The notes: a model not told the origin generated them from the sequence alone. Counted from the stretch's first letter, positions 48,730 through 61,406 are shown. The stretch is DNA of 64,000 nucleotides from Cephalopachus bancanus (GCA_027257055.1 JAPVLO010000146.1:2976001-3040000); one strand, 5' to 3'. Translations and numbers: made by a program.

Positions 48730-49132
48730 AAATGAACACTTACTATTTTTCAGTTATAAGTCTAAGTGATTTATAAGCAATAATTTATTTAATCTTCACA
48801 ACAGCGCCATAAGTATAATAATAACAACTGGCTCATGGAAGTCATGCATTTTGACCAAGGTAATTCAGCCACTTAATGACAATTAGACAAAGTTTAGTGA
48901 ATTTCCAGATCATTTTTGAAAATGTGTATAGCTAGCATGAAATAGGGGCTACCTAAGGAAAAGGTCATGCATGGTTTTTATAATCATGGGAGACTGCAGG
49001 TAATTTGACCACAGAAAAGTAGAGCTACTTGGTCAAGATCTATACCATCAATGGAGAGCAAAGGTTGGATTTAGACTTGAACAGTCCGACTCCAGAGCCC
49101 AAACTTTTAGCCACTGTGTTCAATGCCTCCTT
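48730..49132 (+). mobile_element. MIR SINE, interrupted by a copied segment
   Basis: 5' part: AATGAACACTTACTAT, TTAATCTTCACAACAGCGCC. 3' part: TTGGTCAAGATCTATACC, TGGATTTAGACTTGAACAGT, CCGACTCCAGAGCCCAAAC, AGCCACTGTG. Between them is the 48845-48993 duplicate, which is not part of a normal MIR. Confidence 0.72.
48845..48993 (+). repeat. Local duplication, copy B, inside a MIR
   Basis: Partner of 47973-48127, lying 872 bp downstream. It sits between the 5' and core portions of a MIR. Confidence 0.8.
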
Positions 49133-50259
49133 TTAAGTCCATAAGTCTATGAACTGAGTTTTCTGAATCTTCTCCTCATCATGCTCATTGTATTCTAAAA
49201 AAATGTTCTGAATATTCCATAAAATATCTAATTTACAGTTGAACTCTTCCTTTGTTTTTCACCTCTGCACTATTTCCACCCAGTGCTTTATACTGAGGCG
49301 TCTTTTTGTCTTCCCAACTTAAACTTGAACTTCTGCTAGCAGGCAAAACTGCTCTCTATTTTGATCCAGTCTACCTGTGAGCAACACCAATCTAATCTGA
49401 AGAACATACTAATTAAAACCATGCTGAAATATTTCTGTAAGTGGAGAATCCCCCATCCGTGAGCCAAGATTTCACAGTGCAGGTTAGGTTCCCTAAGCAA
49501 ATGCATTTAGAGCTTCTGAGGAGTGGTAATGACCTGTAGACATGATGGTCGACGGGACTGCCTTGTTGCCCAAACTGTAGGCTGATGCCTCACCACAAAG
49601 TACTATTATGTCAGTTGACCATTTGAGCACCAAGAGGATCCCTTTCTTCATTTGTTCTTATGCAATCAGTGTTGAATTGAGTGAATTTTAGCCTAAAGAC
49701 ATCTTGAATCTCATCATGAATTCTACTTATGATTGGAAGCATTTATATAGGCTATTTTTTATCCATTGTAAGCTATAATCATCTCTACAGGTATAAAAAT
49801 GCCTGCAGTCATAAAAATAAAATATTAAAAAGTATTAGCTTTTTTCAATATTTTTATATCACTAACTAGACTATGTTCAGTCTTTTCCTCTTATTCCTAC
49901 TTGATGCCTGATATTGATATTTAGTATCTCAAGTAGACTTACAAGACCCCAAACTGTGAAAATGTGAGAAATAATTCACCACAAAAGCTATAAATTTCAC
50001 AGCTCGGAAAACCCTGAAGATTATTAATGAGGCACCATGCAATTAGCTTATACAAAGTGCAGCTAGGAATCATGCATAATGTAAAACAGAAGCTGCTAAC
50101 CACTGACTCATGGAAGACCATTTAAGCTAGTTTTCGTGGACATGAAGAATTGATATGTAGCACAATTCCTAAGGAGATTCTCATTACTTTAACTCTATAG
50201 AAGAAATTCAGTTTCTTATAGATATTCTAAGAGAAAATAGAAAGAAAATCATGGTTAAG
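49133..50259. other. Unique sequence, nothing recognised
   Basis: No exon, RNA gene or nameable repeat. Confidence 0.4.
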
Positions 50260-50450
50260 GCGATTTCTAGCAATGTGAACTGGGACAAGTTGTTTAATTT
50301 TTTTAGACTCAGTTTTTATCTGTACAAAATAAGCGTAACAATATTTCTTTTATAGATGTGTTGTAAAAATAAATTTAAAAAGTAATGGAGTACCTAGAAT
50401 TTTAGTACATAATTACTGCTTAATAAAATGTTAGAAATTATATATTCAGG
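50260..50450 (-). mobile_element. MIR SINE
   Basis: Antisense MIR: GCAATGTGAACTGGGACAAG, TTAGACTCAGTTTTTATCTG, AATGGAGTACCTAGAATTTT, then TTACTGCTTAATAAAATGTT. Confidence 0.7.
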
Positions 50451-50564
50451 CAATGTGTGAATTTCCAGTCAGCCAAAATTCTTGTTTTACTGGGGAAGTC
50501 TACACTTCTATGGAAACATGTCTCTTTAGGAATACTAGAAACAGAAGCCAAATGCTTACATAGA

Positions 50565-50785
50565 ATTACATACCCAGTACTGCTTAAGCCTATTACATAT
50601 ATTAATTAATCAAAATAACCCTATGAAGTCACTATTTTTTGTGATATTTATTTTAGAGAAGAAGTAACTGAGATGCATAGTAGCTAAGTAACTTGCCTAA
50701 CGTTATGCAGTTACCAGGTGATGGAGGTGGAGTATAAACTCAACTAGGTTAGCTCCAGAGTGCAAATTTTTAAGCTATCATTTGA
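50565..50785 (+). mobile_element. MIR SINE
   Basis: Sense MIR: AAAATAACCCTATGAAGTCA, AGAAGAAGTAACTGAGATGC, AAGTAACTTGCCTAACGTTA, TGCAGTTACCAGGTGATGGA, GCTCCAGAGTGCAAATTTTT. Confidence 0.75.
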
Positions 50786-51118
50786 TTATTAATTAATCAA
50801 GTATATTAAGTGAGATAATGAATATCTACTTAATATATACATATTCATCTGGTGCATGAGTCTCAAAATACTTCAATTATTAAAAACGTTTTTCAAAATG
50901 TTTCCAACTTATTTTTATGATGTATGTCATTTAGCAGTCAGAAATTAAATGGGTGTACAGTAAGTTGATGTTTAATAGATATTGAGGTACATGACTCAAA
51001 CCAAAATGTGCATATAAAAGATCATTATCATTGAGTTTTAGACTTAGTTATAAAATATGTAAGCCATATTTTATAGATTTTTTTCATTTATATTGGAAAA
51101 AACCTCCGTGGTTGGTTG

Positions 51119-51408
51119 GTTTGTTTGTTTGAGTCGGACTCTCACTTCGTTGCCCAGGCTAGAGTGCGGTGGCACACTCACAGCCACCCCAGTGTCAACC
51201 CGCTGGGCTCAGGCAATCCTTCCACCTCACCTTCCATGTAGCTGGAACTACAGGTGCGCGCTACCATGAATGGCAAAATTGTCATTTATTGTAGAGATGA
51301 GGTCTCGCCAGATTGCCCAGGCTGGTCTCAAAACCGCGGACTCAGGCCATCCACTCCCCTCAGCCTCCCAAAGTGCTGGGATTACAGACTGAGTCACTGA
51401 GCCCGGCC
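51119..51408 (-). mobile_element. Tarsier-type Alu, older form
   Basis: Antisense dimeric Alu with an undeleted linker and CCCAGCACTTTGGGAGG. In place of pure poly-A the tail is a (GTTT)n-like run on the plus strand (51112-51131). It is diverged, with CpG sites partly decayed. Confidence 0.9.
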
Positions 51409-51624
51409 AGTGTTTTTAACTGTAAAATTAAAGTGTAGTTCTAAATTATCATGAAAATCCCTGTTAACCCTAAAAATGAATCTGTTAACCATGTCTCATC
51501 TATTGTTACATCGTCATTTAGTCTTGTAGTCTGTAAAATTAAAAAATGATTATTTTAAAAGCAAAATAACCTAAATAACACTCTAAAAATAGAAGCAGTG
51601 TAGAGTTATCCAATAGGAATGCTG

Positions 51625-51930
51625 GAGTGGGCGCGGTGACTCAAGCTTGTAATTCCAGCACTTTGGGAGGCCAAGGTGAGAGGATTGGCTGAGTCCAGGG
51701 GTTCGAGACTAGCCTGGGCAATTAGGTGAGACCTCGTCTCTACAATAAACCAAAAATTAGCCAGGCATGGTGGCATGCGCCAGTAGTTCCAGCTACTTGG
51801 AAGGTTGAGGTGGAAGGATCGCCTGAGCCCAGCAAGTGGAGGCTGTGGGTGGCCATGAGCGTGCCACTGTACTCCAGCATGGGCGTCAGAGAGACTCCAA
51901 CGAAAAAAAAATCCCAAACAAGCAAAAAAA
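51625..51930 (+). mobile_element. Alu intermediate between AluJ and tarsier type
   Basis: Sense dimeric Alu. It keeps the GGGCGCGGTGACTCAAGCTT head and AGCACTTTGGGAGGCC typical of older Alus but already has the tarsier-type CTACAATAAACCAAAAATTAGC linker. The flanking duplication GAATGCTG / GAACGCTG lies at 51617-51624 and 51931-51938. Confidence 0.88.
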
Positions 51931-51938
51931 GAACGCTG

Positions 51939-53711
51939 ATTAGTTATTACTAATTGAAGTGATTTTATACTTAAGGTTATATTATCTATCAGGCAAAAAT
52001 CACATCTGGATAATATAAAACAACTTGTTCCAAACTTCAATATAATTCACATGCAATTAAATGAAGAATTTAACCCACTGGTATTTACACCCATCCATTA
52101 AGTTTTATTAGATAGTTTGCATGTTAACATTACTTAAATTTCCTTTCCAACATACACATGGATGCTTTTATTCATATTTCTGTTCTTTTTTGTGAAGAAC
52201 ATAACAGGACAGAGAAATGAGAAAGCAGTTACTACAATTTTATTTTCTCTTATGACTGAGATTATTCTTCAAAATATGCCTGATTAATACATTAAATATT
52301 TTAATATCTACAGCAAACATAGAGACATTGGCTTTCATAAACAGTATCCCATGGAAAATTAGCAACAATAAAAAATAAGATTTGAGACGCTTTTCAGGAG
52401 CAGTATACTTAAAGATTCATCTCATGTGGTTCATAGCATGCTCCTTTAATTGTTCCAGATTGACGGATATGCTGAACAAAGGCCCTGTGGATTGGGAGTG
52501 TGTGGAGGTGAATCTGTTTGGTTAGAATCCTGGTCCCATTGTCTCTCCCATGGAAAGCAAGGCAGACTACCACCAGAAGGGAGGGCCAACACCCAGTGAC
52601 TTGGGCACTTGGCTTTTACTCTGTGAAAGCACAGAATTAGTATAATTCTTCTGCATCTGTTGATTTGGTTTAAAAAGTTACTGAAAACCACCCTTATGGT
52701 CAGAGTCTTACTTTAGATACTTAGAGTGTTTGTAATATTTCTGTCGCTAAAACGTCTCACAGCTTTGTTCGACTTCTCTAACATGTTCACACTTTTGCCG
52801 GCTAATATGCCAAGATTTTAATTTTTTCACCTGACTTTCAATAACTTGACTTTCAGTCACTTGTTTCAGAAAATATGCCTTCCCCAAAGGTACTATATTT
52901 ATCACAGTACCTAGTATATAGTTTAATAATTCCACACATTTTTCTCTTTATTGGAGTATACCCTTCTTATTCCTGCTGGTTTTTTCATGGACTTTTCCAT
53001 CCACTTCAAATATCATAGTATCAAGTATATTTTAAGTTCAAAATATAAATGAATTCTCTATAGTTTATGATTATAGATGGACACGAGAGTACAAGTCATG
53101 AGAATAGCATGTAATTAAAAGAAAAATTCTATACTTGATTTTAAAATTTATCTTCTTATTAATAGAATTTCCCTTTTTCCTAGGCAGAAGCAAAGAGTGA
53201 CTAAAACAGTAATAATAAGAAGGCAGTCTGAACAGTGACTGACAAATTCATCACATATTGAAGTTAATTAATTTATGAAGGATAGACACATCTCAGAGTC
53301 TGATGACAACTTTGTGCAGACTAGTGTTTTCTCTCTTCCACAGAATGCCTTTGGGATAATTCTCAAATAGAGACTGCTGAACAGAATTGACCACGTTTTT
53401 TTCTTTTGAATAAACTGGCCATTAACAGTTGAATGTATGAGTAAATCTATTGCATATTCCCTATATTCTTCAGACTAACATTTTAATTTTATCTACACCG
53501 CTTACTCAAAGAGGGTTAAAATTGCCAACACACAGTAAATTAAAGTGATTTTACTTACCAATTCACCACAAAAAAATATTAGCATTTCCTTGAGTATAAG
53601 CCCAATGTGTCGAATTTTCCTATATATTTTCTTCTCCATACTCAGAATTTGAGTTAGGTTTTGATGGAAATTCTGTAGTTGAAAGCCTTATAATAATAAC
53701 ATTATCAAGCT
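51939..53711. other. Unique sequence, nothing recognised
   Basis: The open frame at 52446-52691 (minus, 81 codons) lacks domains and splice context. No repeat family recognised. Confidence 0.4.
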
Positions 53712-53830
53712 GTGAGGACATATGAGATCATCTTAACTGAGGAAGAAGTTGAGACCTTGAGAGGTTAAGTGACTGGCCCCAGGTCACACAGCTGGTACCA
53801 CAGCTCTCGGGATCCCTGAACCCTGCCACA
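53712..53830 (+). mobile_element. MIR-like SINE fragment
   Basis: TCATCTTAACTGAGGAAGAA, GAGAGGTTAAGTGACTGGCC and CAGGTCACACAGCTGGTACC match the conserved MIR core region. This is the clearest MIR core in the window. Confidence 0.75.
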
Positions 53831-55365
53831 GGTTGATGTGACAGCCTTATGTAAGAAGGGCTATTCAAGAGCAATTTACTTTTCCCTTCCCGGAGTTTCA
53901 AGCGCTGACACACTTTTTGCACATTGCACTAGGTGCGAGCCCAGAAATTTTGCCAGGAGAAAAACAACACTCCTTAAACACCCTGTGACTTTCAGAGCTG
54001 TATAAAATAAAAGGTTGAAGTTAATGATTGCCAGCTTGGAGGGAGTAGTTCCTCTTTGGAGCCAAATGTATGTGGAGAACAGATGAGACTGTGGGAGTAA
54101 AGTTGGCAAAAGAGAAAGAGAAATGAGTCTATTCTTTTTGGAAAATGAAAGTATAATAAATATCTGAATAACTTAGATGCTTATTATGCATTTAGAGATT
54201 CTTCCTATTAAAAAAGCTGTATCTTTAAAATGAATAATCTTGAATAATAATTTCACATTATTTTTCCAAAGATGATTATTTTTAATAGCATGTATATATA
54301 GAAGTAATTTGTTTCCTTTTCTAACAAGATCATTACTTCTTATACTGAAATTCCTATATCCAAGCAGTGACTCATGTTAAGATAATGTGTTCCAACAATT
54401 TTGAGAACTAAAAGCAAATATACCTCCTAGATAATGATTATTTAAATTTTTGGTGCATAGAGATAAAACTGTCTGACATAAGGAGTATGGATGTAGCAGC
54501 CAAGAATTCTATCATTTTATTTCACACTCATTTTGTTTTTGAAAAGTCTCTTATCATGTTTGAGATCCCACATACCACAGTCTACTTGAAGACATTTGTT
54601 AGCAGAAGTTCTCTGGAATTTTACTCTCATGCTGTTCTTAAAGGATATTTTGTAGAACTGTGCTCAAGAAAAACACTATTTTAATAAACTCTTCCTAGAA
54701 TTTCCATTCATAAATCTAATTTGTGCGTAGTGCTATAGTGTAGTGATTCTCATTATAGGACATTAATAATATCTTTCCATTTATTCTTTTCACATATTTT
54801 CTAATTTTAAAGCATTCTTAATATCTTGGAGTTTAAGTTTGAAAATGTGTATAGCCTATCAGTTTTTTTTCAAGCAATGTAACTTTTATAATGTTCTCTG
54901 AAGTTGATTTTTGTGATTTCCCAGAGATAAGATAGTTTTCCTTTGTATACATTTGAAAGTTTTCTAAGTAACTTGTTGAAATCTATTTTAACGATTCACA
55001 CATACACACACAGACACACACATACCTTGTTTTTAGAAACAGTCAGTAAAAGAAAAACTGCAACTCTCATTTAAGGGACATTCCTGTGTAGTCCGGTGGT
55101 CGTTTTTTCGAGTTGTAAATGGAAGCACATGATTTTACTGGAAGCAAGTAATACACCCATTTATGTCTGAATATTTGGCATTAATTTGTGATAGAAAATA
55201 TTCAGGTGTGATCAGTGAGAACCTGTTTTTATATCATGTGAATATTGTTAACCCTACAGGATCACATGACTTGGAGGAATTTTGTTTATGTAGTTTAAAT
55301 AGAAATATTAATGCTGAGATGTTGACATTTTTTGACCAAAATAACAAGACTTGCAAACACCATCT
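53831..55365. other. Unique AT-rich sequence
   Basis: It has an imperfect CA/ACACAGAC tract near 55000-55024. The 65-codon open frame at 54487-54684 has no domain. Confidence 0.4.
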
Positions 55366-55379
55366 AAAACTCAGGAAAT

Positions 55380-55691
55380 GCCGGGCTCGGTAGCTCACCC
55401 TGTAATCCTGCGCCTTTGGGAGGCTGAGGTGAGTGGATTGCCTGAGCCCGCGAGTTCGAGACCCACCTGGGCAGCGAGACCTCATCTCTACAATAATAAA
55501 AAAATCAGCCGGGCGTGGTAGCGCATGCCTGTAATTCTGGCTACTCAGAAGGCTGAGGCGGAAGGCTCGCAGGAGCCCAGCAGGTCGAGGCTGCGGTGAC
55601 CGGGAGCGGCCACTGCACTCCAGTCTGGGCGACAGAGTGAGACTCCAACTCAAGAAAAATAAAAAATAAAAAATTAAATAAATAAATAAAT
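55380..55691 (+). mobile_element. Tarsier-type Alu, young subfamily
   Basis: Sense dimeric Alu with the deleted linker form CTGGGCAGCGAGACC and GCGCCTTTGGGAGG. The tail has become (TAAA)n at about 55674-55691. A perfect 14-bp duplication AAAACTCAGGAAAT flanks it (55366-55379 and 55692-55705), preceded by TCT, as expected of L1 endonuclease. Confidence 0.95.
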
Positions 55692-55705
55692 AAAACTCAG
55701 GAAAT

Positions 55706-56390
55706 TTGAAATCTAGTAGAATGTTCTTTTATCTGTCTACCATGTTTGTTCTCTATTTATTGAATAAATATCCATGTATATATTAAATGTATTGTAAGTA
55801 ATAAAAAGTTACTCTTTTTCTGAAAGAAAAAAGTCCTTTGCTCAGTAGCATCAATTGCAAACATTTATATAATTTTCTGTATAACTCTTTAAATGACATT
55901 TATTTAAATGCATTATTTTGTTAGGGGGAGATTATCACATTAAAAGTTGTATAGTTCCAGTCAAATAAAAAATATACCAGGACTGTATACCAAGCCCAGA
56001 ATTACAATTGTATACTGTCTTGAATTATTCCTTGACATATTTTCTCCAGTCTAGGTATTCCAGGATTTTAAATTGTTATGCCCCCATAGGATAGACTGTT
56101 GGTGAAGGAAATTTTTAAAGTTAATCTCACTGTCACTAGAGACTTCACATGGTTAAAAGGAGAGTGATACAATATTTTCATGACTGTCAGATTGAATTTG
56201 AATTGAATTCCAGTGTGGAGAACTGCTTGGATACATTAACTGAAACTTACTGTGTAAAATTCTCTGTCCGGTTGTACAAGGTCAAATCACATATAGTACT
56301 ATTTTTTCATTTAAATGTAGATAATAATTCAGTCAGGGGAGTTTGGTGATGGTGGCATCTAATTCCTAAGGGTGAGGAGATTTTTTGTCT
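55706..56390. other. Unique AT-rich sequence
   Basis: No feature recognised. Confidence 0.4.

Positions 56391-56446
<56 letters not shown>
56391..56446. repeat. (GT)n microsatellite
   Basis: About 27 GT units with one interruption near the start. Confidence 0.95.
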
Positions 56447-56448
<2 letters not shown>

Positions 56449-57849
56449 CTGGTTTTATCTATATAAATACAATGTCTGCAATAATTCTGAGCATTTTCTA
56501 CACCTACTGTAGAATTTTATAGCTGAGAGACTAGAAATAGTTATCAATTAATAAAAACAGTAGTATTTGTCCAAATAAACCTCAGCTCTTTTGATCTATT
56601 ACCAGTTAAGGAAACAGCACATCAAGAGTGTTTTCAATAGCATCAAACTACATCTCATGATATTGGTGTGAGATTCTCAAATAGTATTTTATTGTATTCC
56701 TAAACTAATTCAATAGAGTTCATTTTTTCATGAAATAACACTTCTACATCTTTTAAAGTGATGTAATGTTAATGATATACGTTTTTCTCATGGAAAGATT
56801 TCCCTGTGTCTTCTAGTTCTTACTCATTTGGAAATCTTTAATTTTTTCCAGCAAAATTTGGAATCCCTAGGACAACATTATGTCACCAGTTTCTTGGGTT
56901 AGAATTCTCCTTTATTCTTTACCTTTGGGCTGTCTACTTTTATCTCCATTAACCTTTTGGCTTGACTATAAACATTTATTGAAGGCTTCCTCCTTTGTCG
57001 GTCTAGTAACTCCAAAGGTTAGTGAGAAGTGGATGCTAGTCTGACCTCTTTTCTCCACATTAGATGATTTTAATTATTCCTAAGAAATGACACTTTTGAC
57101 CCATTTTGTCCTTGTCAAGTTTGTCTGGTTGTGAGCTGTCTAAACGTGAAACTCTGAGTTCAAACCATGTCTTGAAGTGCAGATTTTTTTAAACTTACAG
57201 CGTGGAGCCTCAAAGGTGCACACGATTTCTTTCTTTCTTTTTTAAAGAAAACATTTGAGTTTAAGTGAAATTCAAGGCTCTTGTTATGTACCTTGAGTTG
57301 ATTTACTACTGAAAGGGACTGCCTAGATATAGATAGAGTGCAAATTTTAACTGTAAAAACCCATTATTTCAAAACGGAAATAATGAAAAACTTTGTATAA
57401 GTGAGGATAAGCTAGGAGTTGCTGAGGTTGCAAGCAACCTTTTTATATGAAGCAGTTTCTTTCTATCTCATGCTTCCTGACCAGTATATCCGCCAGGAGT
57501 TCTACCTTCTTTTTTGCTTCCATAATCGCTTAGGCAAAGGCAGGGCATAATAGTAGATTTACCATCGGCTCTTTTAGGCTCTGTGTGAAAGTGGCACAAG
57601 TCATTTCTTCTTCAAGTTGATTAGTAAAGTAAATTCATAAGACCAGACCTAACTTTTAAAAAGACCTGGAAATTGGCGAGTTGAAAATAATTGAGCAGTA
57701 GCATGAATGACAATCATAACCTCTCAAATGGATAACAGATTTTTTGTCTTGACATCTTTGCCGACCACTATAAACATTATGAGTGTCTGAGAAATAGAAA
57801 GTATTCAGTAAATGTTTTTGGTATATCTTAGTTCATTTGTCCATATAGT
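56447..57849. other. Unique AT-rich sequence
   Basis: No exon or nameable repeat recognised. Confidence 0.4.
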
Positions 57850-58060
57850 GATTCAGCAAAAGTTTGATGTGCATATCTGTACAGTGTACTAAGCACTGTG
57901 CTAGTTGCTTTATACCCCAGACTCTAAAACATACATTATTATTTCCATTGTACAGATGTACATTCTGATATTCAGAACATTTAAGTGGTTTTCCAGTCAT
58001 AGATCCTGCCAGTAATGTGTATCAGGATTCAAACCTAGATCGTCTACCTCCAAAAACAAT
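57850..58060 (+). mobile_element. MIR SINE
   Basis: ACTAAGCACTGTGCTAGTTG, ATTATTATTTCCATTGTACA, TCCAGTCATAGATCCTGCCA, TATCAGGATTCAAACCTAGA follow MIR order. Confidence 0.75.
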
Positions 58061-58357
58061 AATTTTCTTTTTTATACCCCAATTGTAAAGTCAATGGTGA
58101 TTCAGAAAATGTTTTAAGTAACTAATTATATAAGCAGTATTATTACAGTCACCACTATGTTTTCTTGTACTTTAAAGCAAGAATACTCAGGATACCTAAT
58201 GACTTATAAACACATGATTAGTGATTGTGGATTGACAATGTAGATTTGATGTTACTCCAACTAAAAGAAAGTTGTTTCACACTTTTGAGCACATTTGATA
58301 AGAAATATAGTCATTTCTGTTTTAAATGTAAGTCAGTAAATTTAAATACCTTTCTGT

Positions 58358-58935
58358 ATTAGTTTTCTACTGTAGTTGAAACAAATTACCACAAACTTGA
58401 TGGCTTAAAACAAAACAAATGTATTATCTTATAGTTCTGTAGATTAGGAATCCAATATGAGTCTCACCAGACTGAAATCAGGGAGTAAACCTGATATGTT
58501 CCTTTCCAGAGGTTTGAGGAGAGACTCCATTTCATGCTTATTTGAACTGCTGATTGACAAAATTTAATATTTTGAGGTTATAGAACTGAAGTTTCTGGTT
58601 TTTTGCTTTTTGTAAACTGGGGACCATTCCAGTTTCTAAACATATCACATTCCTAACTTTCTGGTCTCAGTCCTCCTTCTTTACAGGTAGCAAAGGCAGG
58701 TGGAATACTTTTTATTTCATATCTCTTTGATTTACTCTTTGCATTTCACTTCTGTTTTTAAAAATTTATGTGATTATATTGGGCCTATCTGGATCATCTA
58801 GAATAATCTCGCCATCTCATGGTCCTACAGTGTAGTCACATCTCTGAAATCCGTTTTGCCAAATGAGATAGCATGTTCATGGGTTCTAGGTGATTAGGGC
58901 ATGGCCATCTTTAGGATACCATTTTCCTGCCTACC
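58358..58935. mobile_element. Ancient interspersed repeat, possibly LTR (MaLR-like); family uncertain
   Basis: It begins TGTATTAGTTTTCTACTGT, then AAATTACCACAAACTTGATG and GCTTAAAACAAAACAAATG. It ends with TTATATTGGGCCTATCTGGA, TCTAGAATAATCTCGCCATC and CATCTTTAGGATACCATTTT. I know this as a common old mammalian repeat, but I am not certain of its family or strand. It contains no viral-type reading frame. Confidence 0.6.
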
Positions 58936-59899
58936 ACGTTATATCTGTTCTCTTTTCCCAAAATATTGTGCCAATTGCACACTTTGTGGGATTGACATAA
59001 AAATCTTGGCCTTACTTTTCTCATTTCTCATTTGTGAAATCTGGGAATTATATTCAATGAACTTTAAAGTTGTTTCCAGCTCTTAACATTTTTGAATTTT
59101 ATGAATTCTTATGTTACAGAAAAACTCAAGAAAGTGAACCTAATGATCAATGTGGATATTATTGTTATTTTCTATTCATGGATTTTTCTGGAGTGTAGAT
59201 TTCATATAATCCTGTCTAACTCCTTCCTTCTCACACTTGGTAATCTTCTTTGAAGGCAGTCAATCTACAAAAGTTGACTTCTTCAGAAAGAAATTGACTT
59301 ACCTCCTCAAAACTGTAATAACTAGTCCCTTGAGATTTTTTATCTACTTATTATTTACTTTACAGCTTGGGTATAGCTTTCAGCAAGTCTTTGATCCATT
59401 TTTACTTCTGCCTTACTGATTTAGAGTAAAAGAAATTGTTTTCCTTTCTACACAATTTTTTAGTAAATCAGGTTTTACTTGTACCCAGGCATAATAAATG
59501 TTTGCCAAAGTTTTAACAAGTATAATGCTTAGCTTACCATTAAGAAACAATATTAATCAACTACTTTTATTAGACTCGCAAAAGCAGCTCCTCTAATCCT
59601 AGTTTGCTTATGTACAAAATGGAAAAAAATGTAAGTACCTAACTCCTAGAATTGTAAATATTTTTTTTTAAATCATTCAGGTGAAGTGCTTGCTTCAACA
59701 GTCAACATTTCTCAAATGTTCAATAAATATAAATCACGAATAATGTTCTAGTAGTAGTAGGGGTAGAGGTGATTAACTCATTCTGGTTTGCCCAGGACTT
59801 TTTTGACTTTAGTACTGAAAGTACAGCCCCTTGGAAAACCCTGCACTCCCCAAAATTCAGGATAGTTGATCACCTTAGGAGTGGTAATATTTGGATACA
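58936..59899. other. Unique AT-rich sequence
   Basis: Short open frames only (58901-59086 and 59237-59419). Nothing recognised. Confidence 0.4.
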
Positions 59900-60010
59900 A
59901 AGCTGAATATAAATATTGGCTGTGCCTTCTACCAGCTATTTAACCTAAGGGAAATTGTTTAGTCCTTCAACTGCAATTTCCTAATCTGAAAATATATACG
60001 AGGACTAGGC
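59900..60010 (-). mobile_element. MIR SINE fragment
   Basis: Antisense MIR: ATATTGGCTGTGCCTTCTAC, CAGCTATTTAACCTAAGGGA, CCTTCAACTGCAATTTCCTA, then ATCTGAAAATATATACG. Confidence 0.65.
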
Positions 60011-60224
60011 AAATAAGAGAAGTATCCAAAAAAAAAAATCCTTGGACAAATTACATATAGTAGTGCCCTTATTCTGTGTAAAAACATCTATTTTGACTTC
60101 CCTCTGCTAATGGAATTAAGCGCAAAAGGTTTTGCCTCATATCTGAAGGTACTTCAAGATCCGTTTGTAACCTGCCCTGTCAAACATATACACTAGGACG
60201 TCCTTTCCCTTTATCAGTAATGAT

Positions 60225-60320
60225 AATATTAATGATGACTATGATGATGATAGCTAATACTTTCTAGTGCTTTCAGCATGCCAAGAAAAATTTTAAAGAC
60301 TTTATAAGAACTTAAACCAA
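60225..60320 (+). mobile_element. MIR 5' fragment within L2
   Basis: GATGATAGCTAATACTTTCT, AGTGCTTTCAGCATGCCAAG, then TTTATAAGAACTTAAACC. This is the 5' half of a MIR. Confidence 0.55.
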
Positions 60321-60431
60321 AGGGTTCCAGAACTGCTCACTGTTTCCTGGACACTCCACTCTCTTGTATACTTCTCAGCCTTTGACCACACTTATTTCTA
60401 GCAATTGCACATACTTCCTGCTTGTCTTTTA

Positions 60432-60726
60432 TTTTATTTTTATTTTTATTCTTTAAGTTGGACTCTCACTCTGTCACCCAGACTGGAGTGCAGTGGCCGC
60501 TCCCAGCCACCGCAGCCTCGCCTGCTGGGCCCCGGCAATCCTTCCGCCTCAGCCTTCTGAGTAGCCGGAATTACAGGCATGCACTACCATGCCCAGCTGA
60601 TTTTTTGATTTATTGTAGAGAGGAGGTCTCGCTGCCCAGGTGGGTCTCGAACCCGCAGGCTCAGGCAATCCACTCACCTCAGCCTCCCAAAGGCGCGGTA
60701 TTACAGGCTGAGCCACCCAGCCCGGC
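60432..60726 (-). mobile_element. Tarsier-type Alu, young subfamily
   Basis: Antisense dimeric Alu with the deleted linker CTGGGCAGCGAGACC and GCGCCTTTGGGAGG. A perfect 16-bp duplication TCCTGCTTGTCTTTTA flanks it (60416-60431 and 60727-60742). In sense the target is TTTT/AAAAGA, an ideal L1 endonuclease site. Confidence 0.96.
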
Positions 60727-60985
60727 TCCTGCTTGTCTTTTAAAATCTTGCCTGAATGTCATCTCTTCTATTATATCTTCCCAGACTTGACAGGACAGGA
60801 GTTTCTCTCTTGCCCTCGCTGACCCCAAAACAATTTACATATGTCTTAGCACTTCCTACCATGGTACTTTTCACATTATATTAATTTTTTAATGTGTCTG
60901 TATCCCTCACCAAAAAAGACTTACTCATATTCCCAGTACGAAACACAGGACTAGTTTTGTTTATTTGTGAAATGAATGGAAAATT

Positions 60986-61393
60986 GTGGTTTCAGTAAAT
61001 CAACTGATTTACTTTGTACTGAAAGATTCCCTAAAGAATGTAAATGATAAATATTTATTTTTATATTACCTATGTAATGTTATAAAAGTTGGCTTACTGT
61101 GAAGAAATTTAAGGGGCTTAAGAATTATGGAATAGAAGGATTAAATAATTTAAAACAATTACTCCCTATGAAATAAGAGAATACACTAGAAATAAGGCCA
61201 GTTGTCTGTTTTGAAATCTGTTATTTAAACCAGAAGAGAGTGGATGTTACAAATAAGACCACTAAGTAACTGGTACATAGGTTTACCAAGATAGTGGACT
61301 CCCTTCTCTGATGAGTTCTGCTTACCACGTGGAGACCTACAGATAGATCCTCAGCTATGGATTTACATGCCGATCTGTAAAATATGCATCATT
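60986..61393. other. Unique AT-rich sequence
   Basis: No feature recognised. Confidence 0.4.
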
Positions 61394-61406
61394 AAAACCT
61401 ATTATA

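Larger units (their letters stand above)
60090..60985 (+). mobile_element. L2 relic interrupted by a MIR and an Alu
   Basis: L2 words in order: GAAGGTACTTCAAGATCCGT (60145-60164), TTTCCTGGACACTCCACTCT (60343-60362), TTGCCTGAATGTCATCTCTT after the Alu, then TTACATATGTCTTAGCACTT and GTTTATTTGTGAAATGAATG. A MIR-like piece lies at about 60225-60320 and an Alu at 60432-60726. Confidence 0.65.

Noticed and set aside
51606..52040. 144-codon open frame on the minus strand
   Set aside because: It is translation of an Alu (SLSDAHAGVQW and similar Alu peptides). The same applies to frames at 11367-11564, 36689-36958, 44938-45235, 55234-55653, 60422-60790 and 61423-61776.
58358..58935. Possible endogenous retrovirus
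   Set aside because: Only an ancient LTR-like repeat was seen. There is no primer-binding site, internal region or retroviral gene, so no provirus was called.
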